Positions 1 to 6,745 of a DNA stretch of 29,499 nucleotides are shown one piece after another. Made by a program: the position numbers and the translations under genes. Source of the stretch: Desulfuromonadaceae bacterium GWC2_58_13 (GTDB lineage: Bacteria; Desulfobacterota; Desulfuromonadia; Desulfuromonadales; Trichloromonadaceae); assembly GCA_001825565.1 (NCBI GenBank), contig MHXM01000040.1, forward strand, positions 23,831 to 53,329. The letters run 5' to 3'. Within the stretch, counting starts at the first letter, position 1. Every line of letters starts with the position of its first letter. The notes beneath the pieces were generated by a model, which worked only from the letters and a program-made list of their open reading frames with translations, searched no databases and was not told where the DNA came from.

Positions 1-497
1 TGACCGGGTTGCCCGCCCGCCGGGCGATGAACGAGGCGTTGCTGAAACTCGGCAGCCGCTATACCCTGGCCATGGTCGACATCGACTTTTTCAAGAAGTT
101 CAACGACCGCCACGGTCACGATGTGGGTGACCAGGTGTTGCGGATGGTGGCGGCTCGGCTGTCCGCCGTTCGAGGAGGCGGGCGGGCCTTTCGTTACGGA
201 GGGGAGGAGTTCGCCTTGCTGTTTCCGGGGTGTTCGGTTGAAGAAGCGCTGCCGGCGCTCGAACAGCTGCGCGAAAATATCGAACTTTCGGAGTTTTCAC
301 TGCGCGGACGTTTTCGTCCGCGTAAAAAACCGGCCCGTCCGCCGGCGAAAAAGTCGGCCGGCAAGCTCCGGGTGACGGTGAGCATTGGCGTGGCGGAGCG
401 GGGAGGGACATTGAAGGAGCCCGGTCAGGTACTCAAGGCGGCCGATCAGGCCCTGTACCGGGCCAAAAAACGGGGGCGCAACCAAGTCTGTCGTTGA
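1..497 (+). CDS. GGDEF diguanylate cyclase, C-terminal part (5' end outside window)
   Basis: The reading frame is open to the left edge and begins in the conserved TGLPARRAMNEAL stretch of GGDEF domains, so only this domain is visible and any sensor domain lies outside. The signature FRYGGEEF is intact, as are the Mg-binding MVDIDFFKKFND segment and the late VSIGVA motif. The protein would make cyclic di-GMP from two GTP. Two oddities are visible. The usual inhibitory site RxxD upstream of GGEEF reads RGGG, so product inhibition through this site is probably lost. A basic, proline-rich insert (RPRKKPARPPAKKSAGK) sits before the last conserved strand. It lies 128 bp upstream of the secretion ATPase on the same strand, but a shared transcript is not proven. 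Confidence 0.93.
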   Translation, partial: TGLPARRAMNEALLKLGSRYTLAMVDIDFFKKFNDRHGHDVGDQVLRMVAARLSAVRGGGRAFRYGGEEFALLFPGCSVEEALPALEQLRENIELSEFSLRGRFRPRKKPARPPAKKSAGKLRVTVSIGVAERGGTLKEPGQVLKAADQALYRAKKRGRNQVCR

Positions 498-625
498 ATT
501 CGGGAGGATCAATTGGCTCGTTGCCGGGGGACGTCCTCTCGTCTTTCGCGGTGGGCGATAAAATGGAGGGCGGAAGGAATGTTTCGTATTCGTGGGCTTT
601 ATTTTGAAAGCTGCCGGGGGGCAAC

Positions 626-2410
626 ATGCCGCAAAAACAATCGTTGACCCTGAGCAGTGTCGGCCGGGTGTTGCTGCAAAAGGGATATGTCAGCCAGGAA
701 CAGTTCGAGCTGATCCAGTTAAAAGGGGAGGCGCAGGCGGCCCGGTTGCAGAAACAGCTGCAGGCCGGCGCCTCCCGACGCTTTCTTGGTGCCGACCTGG
801 TCTCTCCGGCCGAGGTGATCTGTTCCTTCAATCTGGAAAGCCCGGCCGACGGCCGCCTGCTGACCGAAGACGCCGTGACCGAGGCCATCGCCCAGGCGGC
901 TGGGCTTGACTACCAGAAAATCGACCTGCTCAAGCTCGACCTGGCGGTGGTGACCGAACACATCCCCCGGGCCTTCGCCCAGAAGAATCTGATGGTGCCG
1001 GTAGCCGAATCGGAGGGGATCGTGACCGTGGCGGTGGCCGATCCCTTCAATACCGAGCCGATCGAGGATATCAAGCGGGCGCGCAACATCCAGATCAAGC
1101 GGGTGCTCGCCTCGCGTAGCGACATCCTCAAGGTGCTCGGCGAATTTTTCGGTTTTCGGGCCTCGGTCATCGCCGCCGAAAACGAAATGGGACGGGGCAC
1201 CGAGTTGTCCAACCTGGAGCAGTATTTCCAGATGCGTGGTCAGGCCGAAATTGAAGGGAGCGACAAGCACATTATTTCGGCGGTCGAGTCGCTGCTCCGT
1301 TACGCTTTCGATCAGCGGGCCAGCGATATCCATATCGAACCGAAGCGGGAAAAGTCGCTGGTTCGGCTGCGGGTCGACGGCGTGCTGCACAACATTCACA
1401 CGGTTCCCAGCCGGTTGCATCCGCCCATCGTGTCGCGCATCAAGCTTCTTTCCCGGCTCGACCTGGCCGAAAAACGGCGGCCTCAGGATGGCCGCATCAA
1501 GACCCGCCACAAGGACAAAGAAATCGAACTGCGGGTGTCGACCCTGCCGGTGGCTTTCGGTGAAAAAGTGGTCATCCGTATTTTCGATCCCGAAGTGCTC
1601 ATGCAGGATCTTGAACGGATCGGCTTCTATCCGCGCGAATACCAGCTCTACAGCTCGTTCATCCGCAAACCCAACGGCATCATTCTGGTGACCGGACCCA
1701 CCGGCAGCGGCAAGACCACCACCCTTTATTCCTCGTTGCGGGCGCTGGCCTCGCCCGAAGTCAATATCGTCACCGTGGAAGACCCCATCGAGATGGTGAT
1801 GGAGGAATTCAATCAGGTCGGGGTGCAGGCGGCCATCGATGTCACCTTCGCCACTGTGCTGCGTAACATCCTGCGCCAGGACCCCGACATCATCATGATC
1901 GGCGAGATCCGCGACAAGGAAACCGCCGACAACGCGGTGCAGGCCGCCCTGACCGGTCATCTGGTCCTTTCCACCCTGCATACCAACGACGCTCCCGCCT
2001 CGGTCATCCGTCTGCTCGACCTCGGCGTCCCCTCCTTTCTCATCGCCTCCACGGTCATCGGCATCAACGCCCAGCGGCTGGTTCGGACCATCTGCACACA
2101 CTGCAAACGGCAGCGGTTGCTGACCGCCGAAGAAATCGCCTACCTGCATCTGGACGGCGCCGAGATCCCGGTGTGGGAGGGGACCGGCTGCAACGAATGC
2201 CGCGGCACCGGTTACAAGGGGCGCACCGGGATTTTCGAGATCATGGATTTCACTCCCCGGGTGCGGGAGGTGCTGTCCGATCGGATCGACCTGCCGGCTC
2301 TCTACGAGGCGGTGCGGGCCGACGGCATGGTCACGCTGCGGGAGGCTGCGGTGCGGAAAATGCTTGAAGGGATCACCACCTTTGAAGAAGTGGTTTCGGT
2401 GACCGGGTGA
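626..2410 (+). CDS. GspE/PilB-family secretion or type IV pilus ATPase
   Basis: This 594-residue protein is a hexameric AAA-type ATPase of the type II secretion / type IV pilus assembly family and would act on the cytoplasmic face of the inner membrane. The first ~150 residues form an MshEN/GspE N-terminal-type region. The catalytic half carries Walker A GPTGSGKTTT (K363), the Asp box, the Walker B-like DIIMIGEIRD and the His-box region TGHLVLSTLHTNDA. Two CxxC pairs (C490/C493 and C522/C525) form the zinc site typical of GspE and of many PilB proteins. The ATG is preceded by a G-rich ribosome site. No other secretion or pilus genes are adjacent in this window, so GspE cannot be told from PilB by context. 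The length is normal for the family. Confidence 0.93.
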   Translation: MPQKQSLTLSSVGRVLLQKGYVSQEQFELIQLKGEAQAARLQKQLQAGASRRFLGADLVSPAEVICSFNLESPADGRLLTEDAVTEAIAQAAGLDYQKIDLLKLDLAVVTEHIPRAFAQKNLMVPVAESEGIVTVAVADPFNTEPIEDIKRARNIQIKRVLASRSDILKVLGEFFGFRASVIAAENEMGRGTELSNLEQYFQMRGQAEIEGSDKHIISAVESLLRYAFDQRASDIHIEPKREKSLVRLRVDGVLHNIHTVPSRLHPPIVSRIKLLSRLDLAEKRRPQDGRIKTRHKDKEIELRVSTLPVAFGEKVVIRIFDPEVLMQDLERIGFYPREYQLYSSFIRKPNGIILVTGPTGSGKTTTLYSSLRALASPEVNIVTVEDPIEMVMEEFNQVGVQAAIDVTFATVLRNILRQDPDIIMIGEIRDKETADNAVQAALTGHLVLSTLHTNDAPASVIRLLDLGVPSFLIASTVIGINAQRLVRTICTHCKRQRLLTAEEIAYLHLDGAEIPVWEGTGCNECRGTGYKGRTGIFEIMDFTPRVREVLSDRIDLPALYEAVRADGMVTLREAAVRKMLEGITTFEEVVSVTG

Positions 2411-2540
2411 GATCCCCGAAGGAACCGGGATATTTGTGTCGGTAAATATTCCATTGCCGCAGGTTCCTGTTCACGCTATCCTTTTGCTCATTGCGTCGTA
2501 AGGTCCCCGATACAATCCCATGCGATTGGACCGGCGTCAC

Positions 2541-2562
2541 CCGGGATTTAGCTCAATCCCGG
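2541..2562 (+). terminator. Hairpin between gspE-like gene and ompA-like gene (weak terminator or leader stem)
   Basis: A perfect 8-bp stem (2541-2548 with 2555-2562) closes a 6-nt loop and is followed by only three T residues. It lies 130 bp after the ATPase stop and 80 bp before the OmpA-family start. It could be a weak terminator or an mRNA leader structure. Confidence 0.35.
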
Positions 2563-2644
2563 TTTGCAGCGGCTTCGTTATCGCAAATATCCTGCTTTAG
2601 GCGGCGCTCGCATGGAAAGTGAACGGAAACCAGGAGGAAATAAC

Positions 2645-3481
2645 ATGAAAATTCGATTGGCAGTGATTCTCGGTATGGTGTTTGTGCTGACAGGTTTTGG
2701 GCTCTCCATGGCCGCCGAGCAGGACGTGAAGGGGAGCAAGGACCACCCGCTGCTGTCGCGGATGCCCGATTTTTTCATTTCGGCTTATCAGGACAACGAA
2801 TTCGCCAGCCAGAAATTCATCGGCCAGGACAAGCAGCCGGTGATGGTCGAGGGCCACAAGTACTACATCGAATACAAGCTGAAGAAGGATGCGGCGAAGC
2901 CCGGCGAACTGAAAATCCGCCGCAACATCCAGGAAGCTTTGAAGAAGATCGGCGGCAACGTCCTCTTTGACGACAATTTCAACCGGGCCTCCACCATTGT
3001 GCTGCAAAAGGAGGATAAAGAATTCTGGGCCGAGGTTCGTTCGTATGACCAGATGTACCGGCTGACGATCATCGAAAAGGAAGGGATGAAACAGGAGGTC
3101 GTGGCCAGTGCCGAGGTGATGGGCAACGACATTAATGCGACCGGCCATGTGTCGATCTACGGCATCTATTTCGATACCGGAAAATCGGAGATCAAGCCGG
3201 AATCCGCCGCCGCCATTTCGGAAATCGCCAAACTTTTCGGGAACGACGCCGAACTGAAGGTGTACGTGGTCGGTCATACCGACAATGTGGGCTCCTTCGA
3301 TTCCAACATGAAACTGTCGAAAGACCGCGCCGACGCCGTGGCCAAGACCCTCGCCGGCAAACACGGCATCGCGAGCGAGCGCCTCAAGTCCCATGGCGTC
3401 TCTTCCCTCGCCCCCATCGCCTCGAACGACACCGAGGACGGAAAAGCGAAAAATCGCCGGGTGGAGTTGGTCAAACAGTGA
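2645..3481 (+). CDS. Secreted OmpA-family protein with C-terminal peptidoglycan-binding domain
   Basis: This 278-residue protein starts at the ATG that follows an AGGAGG ribosome site by 7 nt; an upstream in-frame extension has no comparable site. The N-terminus (MKIRLAVILGMVFVLTGFG...MAAE) is a classic Sec signal peptide cut near AMAA/E. The middle part (about residues 25-150) matches no family I recognise. The C-terminal ~120 residues are an OmpA/MotB-type domain: IYFDTGKSEIKPES, VVGHTDNVGS and KNRRVEL are the usual anchors, with the D and R that bind diaminopimelate. No beta-barrel is evident, so it is probably a periplasmic or lipid-free peptidoglycan-binding protein. A tail of a second, diverged copy of this gene family lies at 6509-6583. 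Confidence 0.88.
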   Translation: MKIRLAVILGMVFVLTGFGLSMAAEQDVKGSKDHPLLSRMPDFFISAYQDNEFASQKFIGQDKQPVMVEGHKYYIEYKLKKDAAKPGELKIRRNIQEALKKIGGNVLFDDNFNRASTIVLQKEDKEFWAEVRSYDQMYRLTIIEKEGMKQEVVASAEVMGNDINATGHVSIYGIYFDTGKSEIKPESAAAISEIAKLFGNDAELKVYVVGHTDNVGSFDSNMKLSKDRADAVAKTLAGKHGIASERLKSHGVSSLAPIASNDTEDGKAKNRRVELVKQ

Positions 3482-3581
3482 GAACGAAGGGGTGTTCGGG
3501 GGGGTCTCATTGACGCAATAGAAAAATGGTTTCTGGTCCCTTATAAATCCACAGATAAACCTCCGGAATAACAAACAAGAA

Positions 3582-3614
3582 AGGCCTCGCCTGATTTTCA
3601 GAAGGGGTCTTTTT
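3582..3614 (+). terminator. Intrinsic terminator after the OmpA-family gene
   Basis: A 7-bp stem with two G-U pairs (3582-3588 with 3604-3610) carries an inner 4-bp stem (CTGA/TCAG) and runs straight into a T tract. It lies about 100 bp after the OmpA-family stop. Confidence 0.6.
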
Positions 3615-3661
3615 GTGTTTTGGATTGGGTGCAATAACGAACCGGTCAATTTCCCTTGGAG

Positions 3662-3961
3662 TTAGTGATAGTCCTCCTCGCGCTGGTGCCGAACCGCTAA
3701 AATGGTACCGGTCTTACTGTCCTCAATTTCGAAAAGAACGACATACCCCCTTGCACCAAAAGAAATGATCATTTCGCGCAACAGGGGATCTTCGGGCGTT
3801 GCCTTCCGGCAGGTGAAGGGAAATTCTTGTAGAAATTCTATGCACTTCTGAATGGAATCCAGGGCTTTACATGCAGCATCGACGTCCCGTTCAACAAGGA
3901 AACCATAGAGCCGAACAAGATCGTCCTTAGCTGCCCGGGTATAGCGAATCCGATAATTCAC
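3662..3961 (-). CDS. ParE/RelE-superfamily toxin
   Basis: This 99-residue protein has the compact ParE/RelE toxin pattern: an N-terminal YRIRYTRAAKDDLVRLYGFL strand-helix segment, a helical middle (ALDSIQKCIEFLQEFPFTCRKA) and a C-terminal beta hairpin with conserved arginine (GYVVLFEIEDSKTGTILAVRHQREEDY). ParE members poison DNA gyrase and RelE members cut mRNA at the ribosome; the helix-rich form here looks more like ParE. The start is GTG at 3961, overlapping the antitoxin stop in a GTGA tetranucleotide, so translation is probably coupled. The overlap and order (antitoxin first) are standard for this toxin class. Confidence 0.85.
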   Translation of the reverse strand: MNYRIRYTRAAKDDLVRLYGFLVERDVDAACKALDSIQKCIEFLQEFPFTCRKATPEDPLLREMIISFGARGYVVLFEIEDSKTGTILAVRHQREEDYH

Positions 3962-4230
3962 TTATTCCTCTTTGCCTCTGCCTGATCAAGCATCCCGCTC
4001 AGTTCATTGAAGACATCTTCTGCCGAGTAATATTCCCCGGTCCGTCGAGACTCGTCCCTTGCGGCCAAACCACGGGCAATAAATTCTCGCTGGATTTTCC
4101 GGTGCTGGATACCAGACCGCAATGCCTCTTCCATAAAACTGGACAAGGTTTCTCCTTCACGCAATACACTTTCAGCGGCTTGGCGAAGTTCGGGTTCAAC
4201 CCGCAGAGAAGGAATTGTTGCTGATTTCAT
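3958..4230 (-). CDS. Antitoxin of the ParE-type pair (YlcI/YnfO-like)
   Basis: This 90-residue protein opens with MKSATIPSLRVEPELRQAAE, a short beta strand followed by a helix as in ribbon-helix-helix DNA-binding antitoxins, and resembles proteins annotated YlcI/YnfO family. The C-terminal part (YYSAEDVFNELSGMLDQAEAK) is the likely toxin-binding tail. The start at 4230 is chosen because an AGGAGG site lies 7 nt upstream; a longer frame to 4290 has none and would cover the promoter. It should neutralise the toxin and repress its own promoter, but repression is inferred from the family. Confidence 0.85.
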   Translation of the reverse strand: MKSATIPSLRVEPELRQAAESVLREGETLSSFMEEALRSGIQHRKIQREFIARGLAARDESRRTGEYYSAEDVFNELSGMLDQAEAKRNK

Positions 4231-4246
4231 CACGTACCTCCTTGCG

Positions 4247-4290
4247 TTGCATTTGCAATACATTCTATCGGAAATCGATTCTGTGAACAA
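4247..4290 (-). promoter_or_regulatory. Promoter and possible operator of the toxin-antitoxin pair
   Basis: On the minus strand there is a -35 TTGTTC (4285-4290), a 17-bp spacer and a -10 TAGAAT (4262-4267). Just downstream lies the inverted repeat TTGCA-2 nt-TGCAA (4247-4258), placed where an antitoxin dimer could block transcription. Operator function is inference. Confidence 0.5.
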
Positions 4291-4359
4291 TGGAATTTAA
4301 TTATCGGGTGCTGGAAAACTGCAGCCCCGGGAGCTGTGCGAAAGATAGCGACAAATGAG

Positions 4360-4389
4360 AACGCCCCCGATTTGGCGATCGGGGGCGTT
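4360..4389. terminator. Bidirectional hairpin terminator, tandem copy A
   Basis: A perfect 12-bp stem (4360-4371 with 4378-4389) has loop TTGGCG and A/T runs on both flanks, so it can work on either strand. It sits downstream of the mltD-like gene and upstream of the toxin-antitoxin promoter. Copy B at 4419-4450 has a different stem but nearly the same loop and flanks. Confidence 0.75.
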
Positions 4390-4418
4390 TTTGCGTCTGA
4401 TAAACCGTGCTTCATCAG

Positions 4419-4450
4419 AAAAGCCTTCGATTTGGCAATCGAAGGCTTTT
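4419..4450. terminator. Bidirectional hairpin terminator, tandem copy B
   Basis: A perfect 13-bp stem (4419-4431 with 4438-4450) has loop TTGGCA and A/T runs at its base. It begins 42 bp past the mltD-like stop codon, so it is the first terminator for that gene. It shares loop and flanking sequence with copy A. Confidence 0.75.
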
Positions 4451-4491
4451 CGTGTGTGATAGGCGGTGTTCGATAGAAGAAAGAACTGAAC

Positions 4492-5601
4492 TCAGGGGTT
4501 GTCGGTGCGACTTCCAACGGGGTGGATAATCAGACGATCACCGGGATGAATCGGGCTATTGATGTTTATACGATTCCATATCAGGATTGCGGCCAAGGGT
4601 ACGCGAAAACGTTCAGCAATGGTCGAGAGGTTGTCGCCGGGCTGAACAATGTAGATCCGCTCCTGCCTCTGCTGACTCCATTCCCGATGAATCGTGTCAA
4701 AACGCTTTTGGAACCCAGGTGGCGTGTTTTCGGGGACTGCCAGTGCGTAGGTTCCAGTCGCCAGATAGTGACCTCGCAACTCAGGGTTCAAATCCTTGAT
4801 CCGCTTGAAATCGGTCCGTGCCGCCTGTGCCACCACCGTCAGGCTGGTCTCCTCATGACAGGTCAGTTCGGCTGTGTCAAATCTTATGGGAGGATAATAA
4901 TCCTCCTCCTGCAAGTGAAAGCCATAACGTTCCGGATTCTCCAGAATCAATTTGGCCGATAGAACCCGGAACAGGTACCGCTGGGTTTCCGACGGCAAGT
5001 AGAGACGGTAGAAGTTGCTGACATTCTGAACCAGAATTTCCGCCTTTAGGCCTTCCTCTCCCATGTTATATGCCGCCGCGGCCAGACTCCATGATCCCAA
5101 TTCTTCGTAAAGCTTGGAGAAATAAGCTGCTGCGGCCAGGGTCGATGCAGACAGGTTTCTTCGTTGATCGATTGACTTATTAATGGTCAAGCCGTATAGG
5201 CGCCCCGTCTCTGGCATAAATTGCCAATAACCCATCGCGCCCTTGGGTGAGCCGGCATCGGGCCGCAAAGCGCTCTCGGCGAGTGCAACGTATTTCAGAT
5301 CATCGGGCAGTTCAGCCTGGGATAGCACGGCTTCAATAACAGGGAAATAGCGTGTTGATCGTTTCAGCCATAAAATGGCCTGATCCCGGTCCCAGAGAGA
5401 CAGCAGGAGCTCCTTTTCCATACGCTCTCGAACTTCGGAATCTTCTAATGGGACAACCTCCCCGCAAAAAGACAGCGGCTGTTTCAGGAGAAGGCTTTCC
5501 GACAAAGGTGGAATTGAACCTTCTTCACTTGAGGCAAGCTTGGGCTCGCCAAAAAGGAGACCAGCCGTCAGTATTACCATAGCTAATAAACGAAAGTGCA
5601 T
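4492..5601 (-). CDS. mltD: MltD-like membrane-bound lytic murein transglycosylase with LysM
   Basis: This 369-residue protein would cleave the MurNAc-GlcNAc bond of peptidoglycan, leaving anhydro-muropeptides, in the periplasm. A signal peptide (MHFRLLAMVILTAGLLFG) is followed by a GH23/SLT domain at about residues 85-200. Catalytic E109 lies in ALAESALRPDAGSPKGAMGYWQF, followed by the conserved AAAAYNMGE. A degenerate LysM-like stretch (about 250-290) precedes a clear C-terminal LysM (YIVQPGDNLSTIAERF...HPGDRLIIHP). The start at 5601 has a GAGGA site 3 nt upstream; an ATG 27 nt further out has none. It is shorter than E. coli MltD, which has two LysM repeats. No lipobox cysteine is seen at the signal peptide end. 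Confidence 0.88.
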   Translation of the reverse strand: MHFRLLAMVILTAGLLFGEPKLASSEEGSIPPLSESLLLKQPLSFCGEVVPLEDSEVRERMEKELLLSLWDRDQAILWLKRSTRYFPVIEAVLSQAELPDDLKYVALAESALRPDAGSPKGAMGYWQFMPETGRLYGLTINKSIDQRRNLSASTLAAAAYFSKLYEELGSWSLAAAAYNMGEEGLKAEILVQNVSNFYRLYLPSETQRYLFRVLSAKLILENPERYGFHLQEEDYYPPIRFDTAELTCHEETSLTVVAQAARTDFKRIKDLNPELRGHYLATGTYALAVPENTPPGFQKRFDTIHREWSQQRQERIYIVQPGDNLSTIAERFRVPLAAILIWNRININSPIHPGDRLIIHPVGSRTDNP

Positions 5602-5718
5602 AAGTCCTCTAAAACACAAGAAGTTCATAAAGAAAATGGGGCTTTGTCCTGAGGCGTTTATGGCGCTGAGAGCTCAAACCGTGAATCTATGAATTGCACC
5701 ATAAATTTTCCTTTATTA

Positions 5719-5746
5719 ATTATACTCAGTCGGGTGTTTAGCCCAA
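5719..5746 (-). promoter_or_regulatory. Sigma-70-type promoter for the mltD-like gene
   Basis: On the minus strand, -35 TTGGGC (5741-5746), a 16-bp spacer and a perfect -10 TATAAT (5719-5724) point at the mltD-like gene and leave a leader of about 110 nt. Confidence 0.5.
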
Positions 5747-5923
5747 AGAAGGTACGTCTTGTTTTTCTCCAGAAGGCGAATGGCGAAACGTGACCAAAAA
5801 AAAATCATCGGATGCAAACGCGGTTCGTAACCGGCAACTCCGAAGGAGGTGGCCGGCGCCGTAGGTGCAAAGTGGATGACATGGTTAGGGGCGACAATTA
5901 TTACAAAACGGCAGCATCATGTC

Positions 5924-5963
5924 TAGGTTGGACTCGAACCCATGACACTCGGATTAGCAGAAA
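5924..5963 (-). tRNA. Degenerate 3'-half tRNA fragment, tRNA-Asn-like (not a functional tRNA)
   Basis: Read on the minus strand, a 7-nt loop (CTGCTAA), 5 nt, a 5-nt variable segment and a T arm with TTCGAGT follow each other at exactly tRNA spacing. The sequence resembles the anticodon-to-T-arm half of tRNA-Asn (CTGTTAATCCG...TGTC...GGTTCGAGTCC). The T stem has two mispairs, and the D arm and CCA end are absent. Such 3' halves are typical attachment-site leftovers of integrating elements, but no integrase is nearby. Confidence 0.35.
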
Positions 5964-6069
5964 GGTGGTTGCGTCTTATAAATCATCTTGCATTAGGTGG
6001 AGGGTTGAAATTGGTCTGAGTGCGTTGTCACTGGAAACCCTGCCTTCCGAGATGCCCGTTTGTTCCGGT

Positions 6070-6096
6070 CGCAGCGAAATTCCGCTGCGGATTTTT
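6070..6096 (+). terminator. Terminator-like hairpin in gene-free region
   Basis: A perfect 7-bp GC-rich stem (6070-6076 with 6083-6089) with a 6-nt loop is followed by GATTTTT. No plus-strand gene ends just upstream, so it may be a leftover of a lost gene. Confidence 0.45.
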
Positions 6097-6166
6097 CTCG
6101 GAAGTTATTCCAACCGACATCCAGGAAATGAAGCTAAGGGGGATCGGCATATTCCTACAGACCCTG

Positions 6167-6194
6167 ATTGGCAATAAACAGATCTGTCCTGGTT
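6167..6194 (+). repeat. 28-bp repeat, copy 1
   Basis: It matches 26 of 28 positions with 6618-6645. The shared core is ATTGGCAATAAwCAGATC followed by TGTCCyGGTT. In copy 2 it forms the right half of an inverted repeat. Confidence 0.6.
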
Positions 6195-6259
6195 TTCACT
6201 AATAATTACCCCGCAGAGCGCGTCTTGCTTTGCCTTCACTTATCACTCAGGAACCTGCC

Positions 6260-6428
6260 TCAGCCCGTCCCTTCCGCATTTTCGTGCCGTTCCGTCGCCG
6301 CCGTGACCGGGCTGTCCGTGTCCCAGGCGTGATCGTGCTGGTTGTGGATGACGGCGCGGTCGTTGGCCAGCAGCTGTTCTTGAAGGCGAATCAGCTCTTT
6401 GGCGTTGGAGATGTAATCGCTTTCATCG
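6260..6428 (-). pseudogene. Duplicated 3' tail of the kefC-like gene
   Basis: Positions 6290-6428 match 9731-9869, inside the intact kefC-like gene, at 138 of 139 bases with no gap. The segment encodes the C-terminal residues from DESDYISNAKEL on, in the same strand orientation. Past the breakpoint at 6290 the frame continues with a different end (RHENAEGTG) to a stop at 6260. There is no start codon or 5' part, so it cannot be a functional antiporter. Near-identity implies a recent copy or ongoing gene conversion. Confidence 0.85.
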
Positions 6429-6440
6429 GGGAGCTTTCCT

Positions 6441-6507
6441 GGGACATTGTTTGTTTGTCAACTAAGGGCAGCCAAACGGCGGAGTTAATTGACAAATAGG
6501 ATGTCCC
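6441..6507. mobile_element. 67-bp imperfect palindrome, MITE/REP-like
   Basis: The arms 6441-6465 and 6485-6507 are imperfect inverted repeats that begin GGGACA and share TTTGTCAA-TAA, with a 19-bp centre. It lies exactly between the kefC-like tail and the ompA-like tail, two bases before the latter resumes in frame. It has no coding capacity. It could be a miniature transposable element or REP-type repeat that marks or caused the junction. Confidence 0.55.
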
Positions 6508-6508
6508 G

Positions 6509-6583
6509 CTCAACGCCATTGTCTCAAACGACGCCGAGGACGGAAAAGCGAAAAACCGCCGGGTGGAATTGGTTAAGCAGTGA
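6509..6583 (+). pseudogene. 3' tail of a second OmpA-family gene
   Basis: The last 24 codons plus TGA of an OmpA-family gene are preserved in frame (NDAEDGKAKNRRVELVKQ). Against the intact gene at 2645-3481, the last 19 codons differ by five synonymous changes and only one amino-acid change, so this came from a diverged, once-functional paralogue rather than a fresh copy. It is cut off immediately after the palindrome ending at 6507. Confidence 0.8.
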
Positions 6584-6593
6584 GAAACGAAAT

Positions 6594-6645
6594 CCGGGAC
6601 AGATCTAATATTTCCTCATTGGCAATAATCAGATCTGTCCCGGTT
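6594..6645. repeat. Inverted repeat with 13-bp perfect arms, containing 28-bp repeat copy 2
   Basis: The arms CCGGGACAGATCT (6594-6606) and AGATCTGTCCCGG (6631-6643) are perfect complements around a 24-bp centre. The right half (6618-6645) is the second copy of the 28-bp repeat at 6167. The GGGACA/TGTCCC ends resemble those of the palindrome at 6441-6507, suggesting one repeat family. Confidence 0.65.
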
Positions 6646-6745
6646 CCCCGCGCCGGGATAATGAAGTCAAGGTTTCTGTGGCACGGATGTGCAATAGGGT
6701 GAATCTACGTTTGACAGGCTCCCCCTCTGCTTTCGCCCCCCCTTC

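Larger units (their letters stand above)
5750..6259. other. Gene-free stretch, no supported coding sequence
   Basis: The open frames here are short, lack ribosome sites and resemble no protein I know. Within it I see a tRNA-Asn-like 3' half (5924-5963, minus), a terminator-like hairpin (6070-6096) and one copy of a 28-bp repeat (6167-6194). It appears to be debris left by past insertions. Confidence 0.6.

Noticed and set aside
2411..2644. Possible c-di-GMP (GEMM) riboswitch before the OmpA-family gene
   Set aside because: The conserved riboswitch core could not be found; only a simple hairpin is present.
5812..6177. 121-residue frame in the debris region
   Set aside because: It crosses the tRNA-like fragment and a terminator-like hairpin, lacks a ribosome site and resembles nothing.
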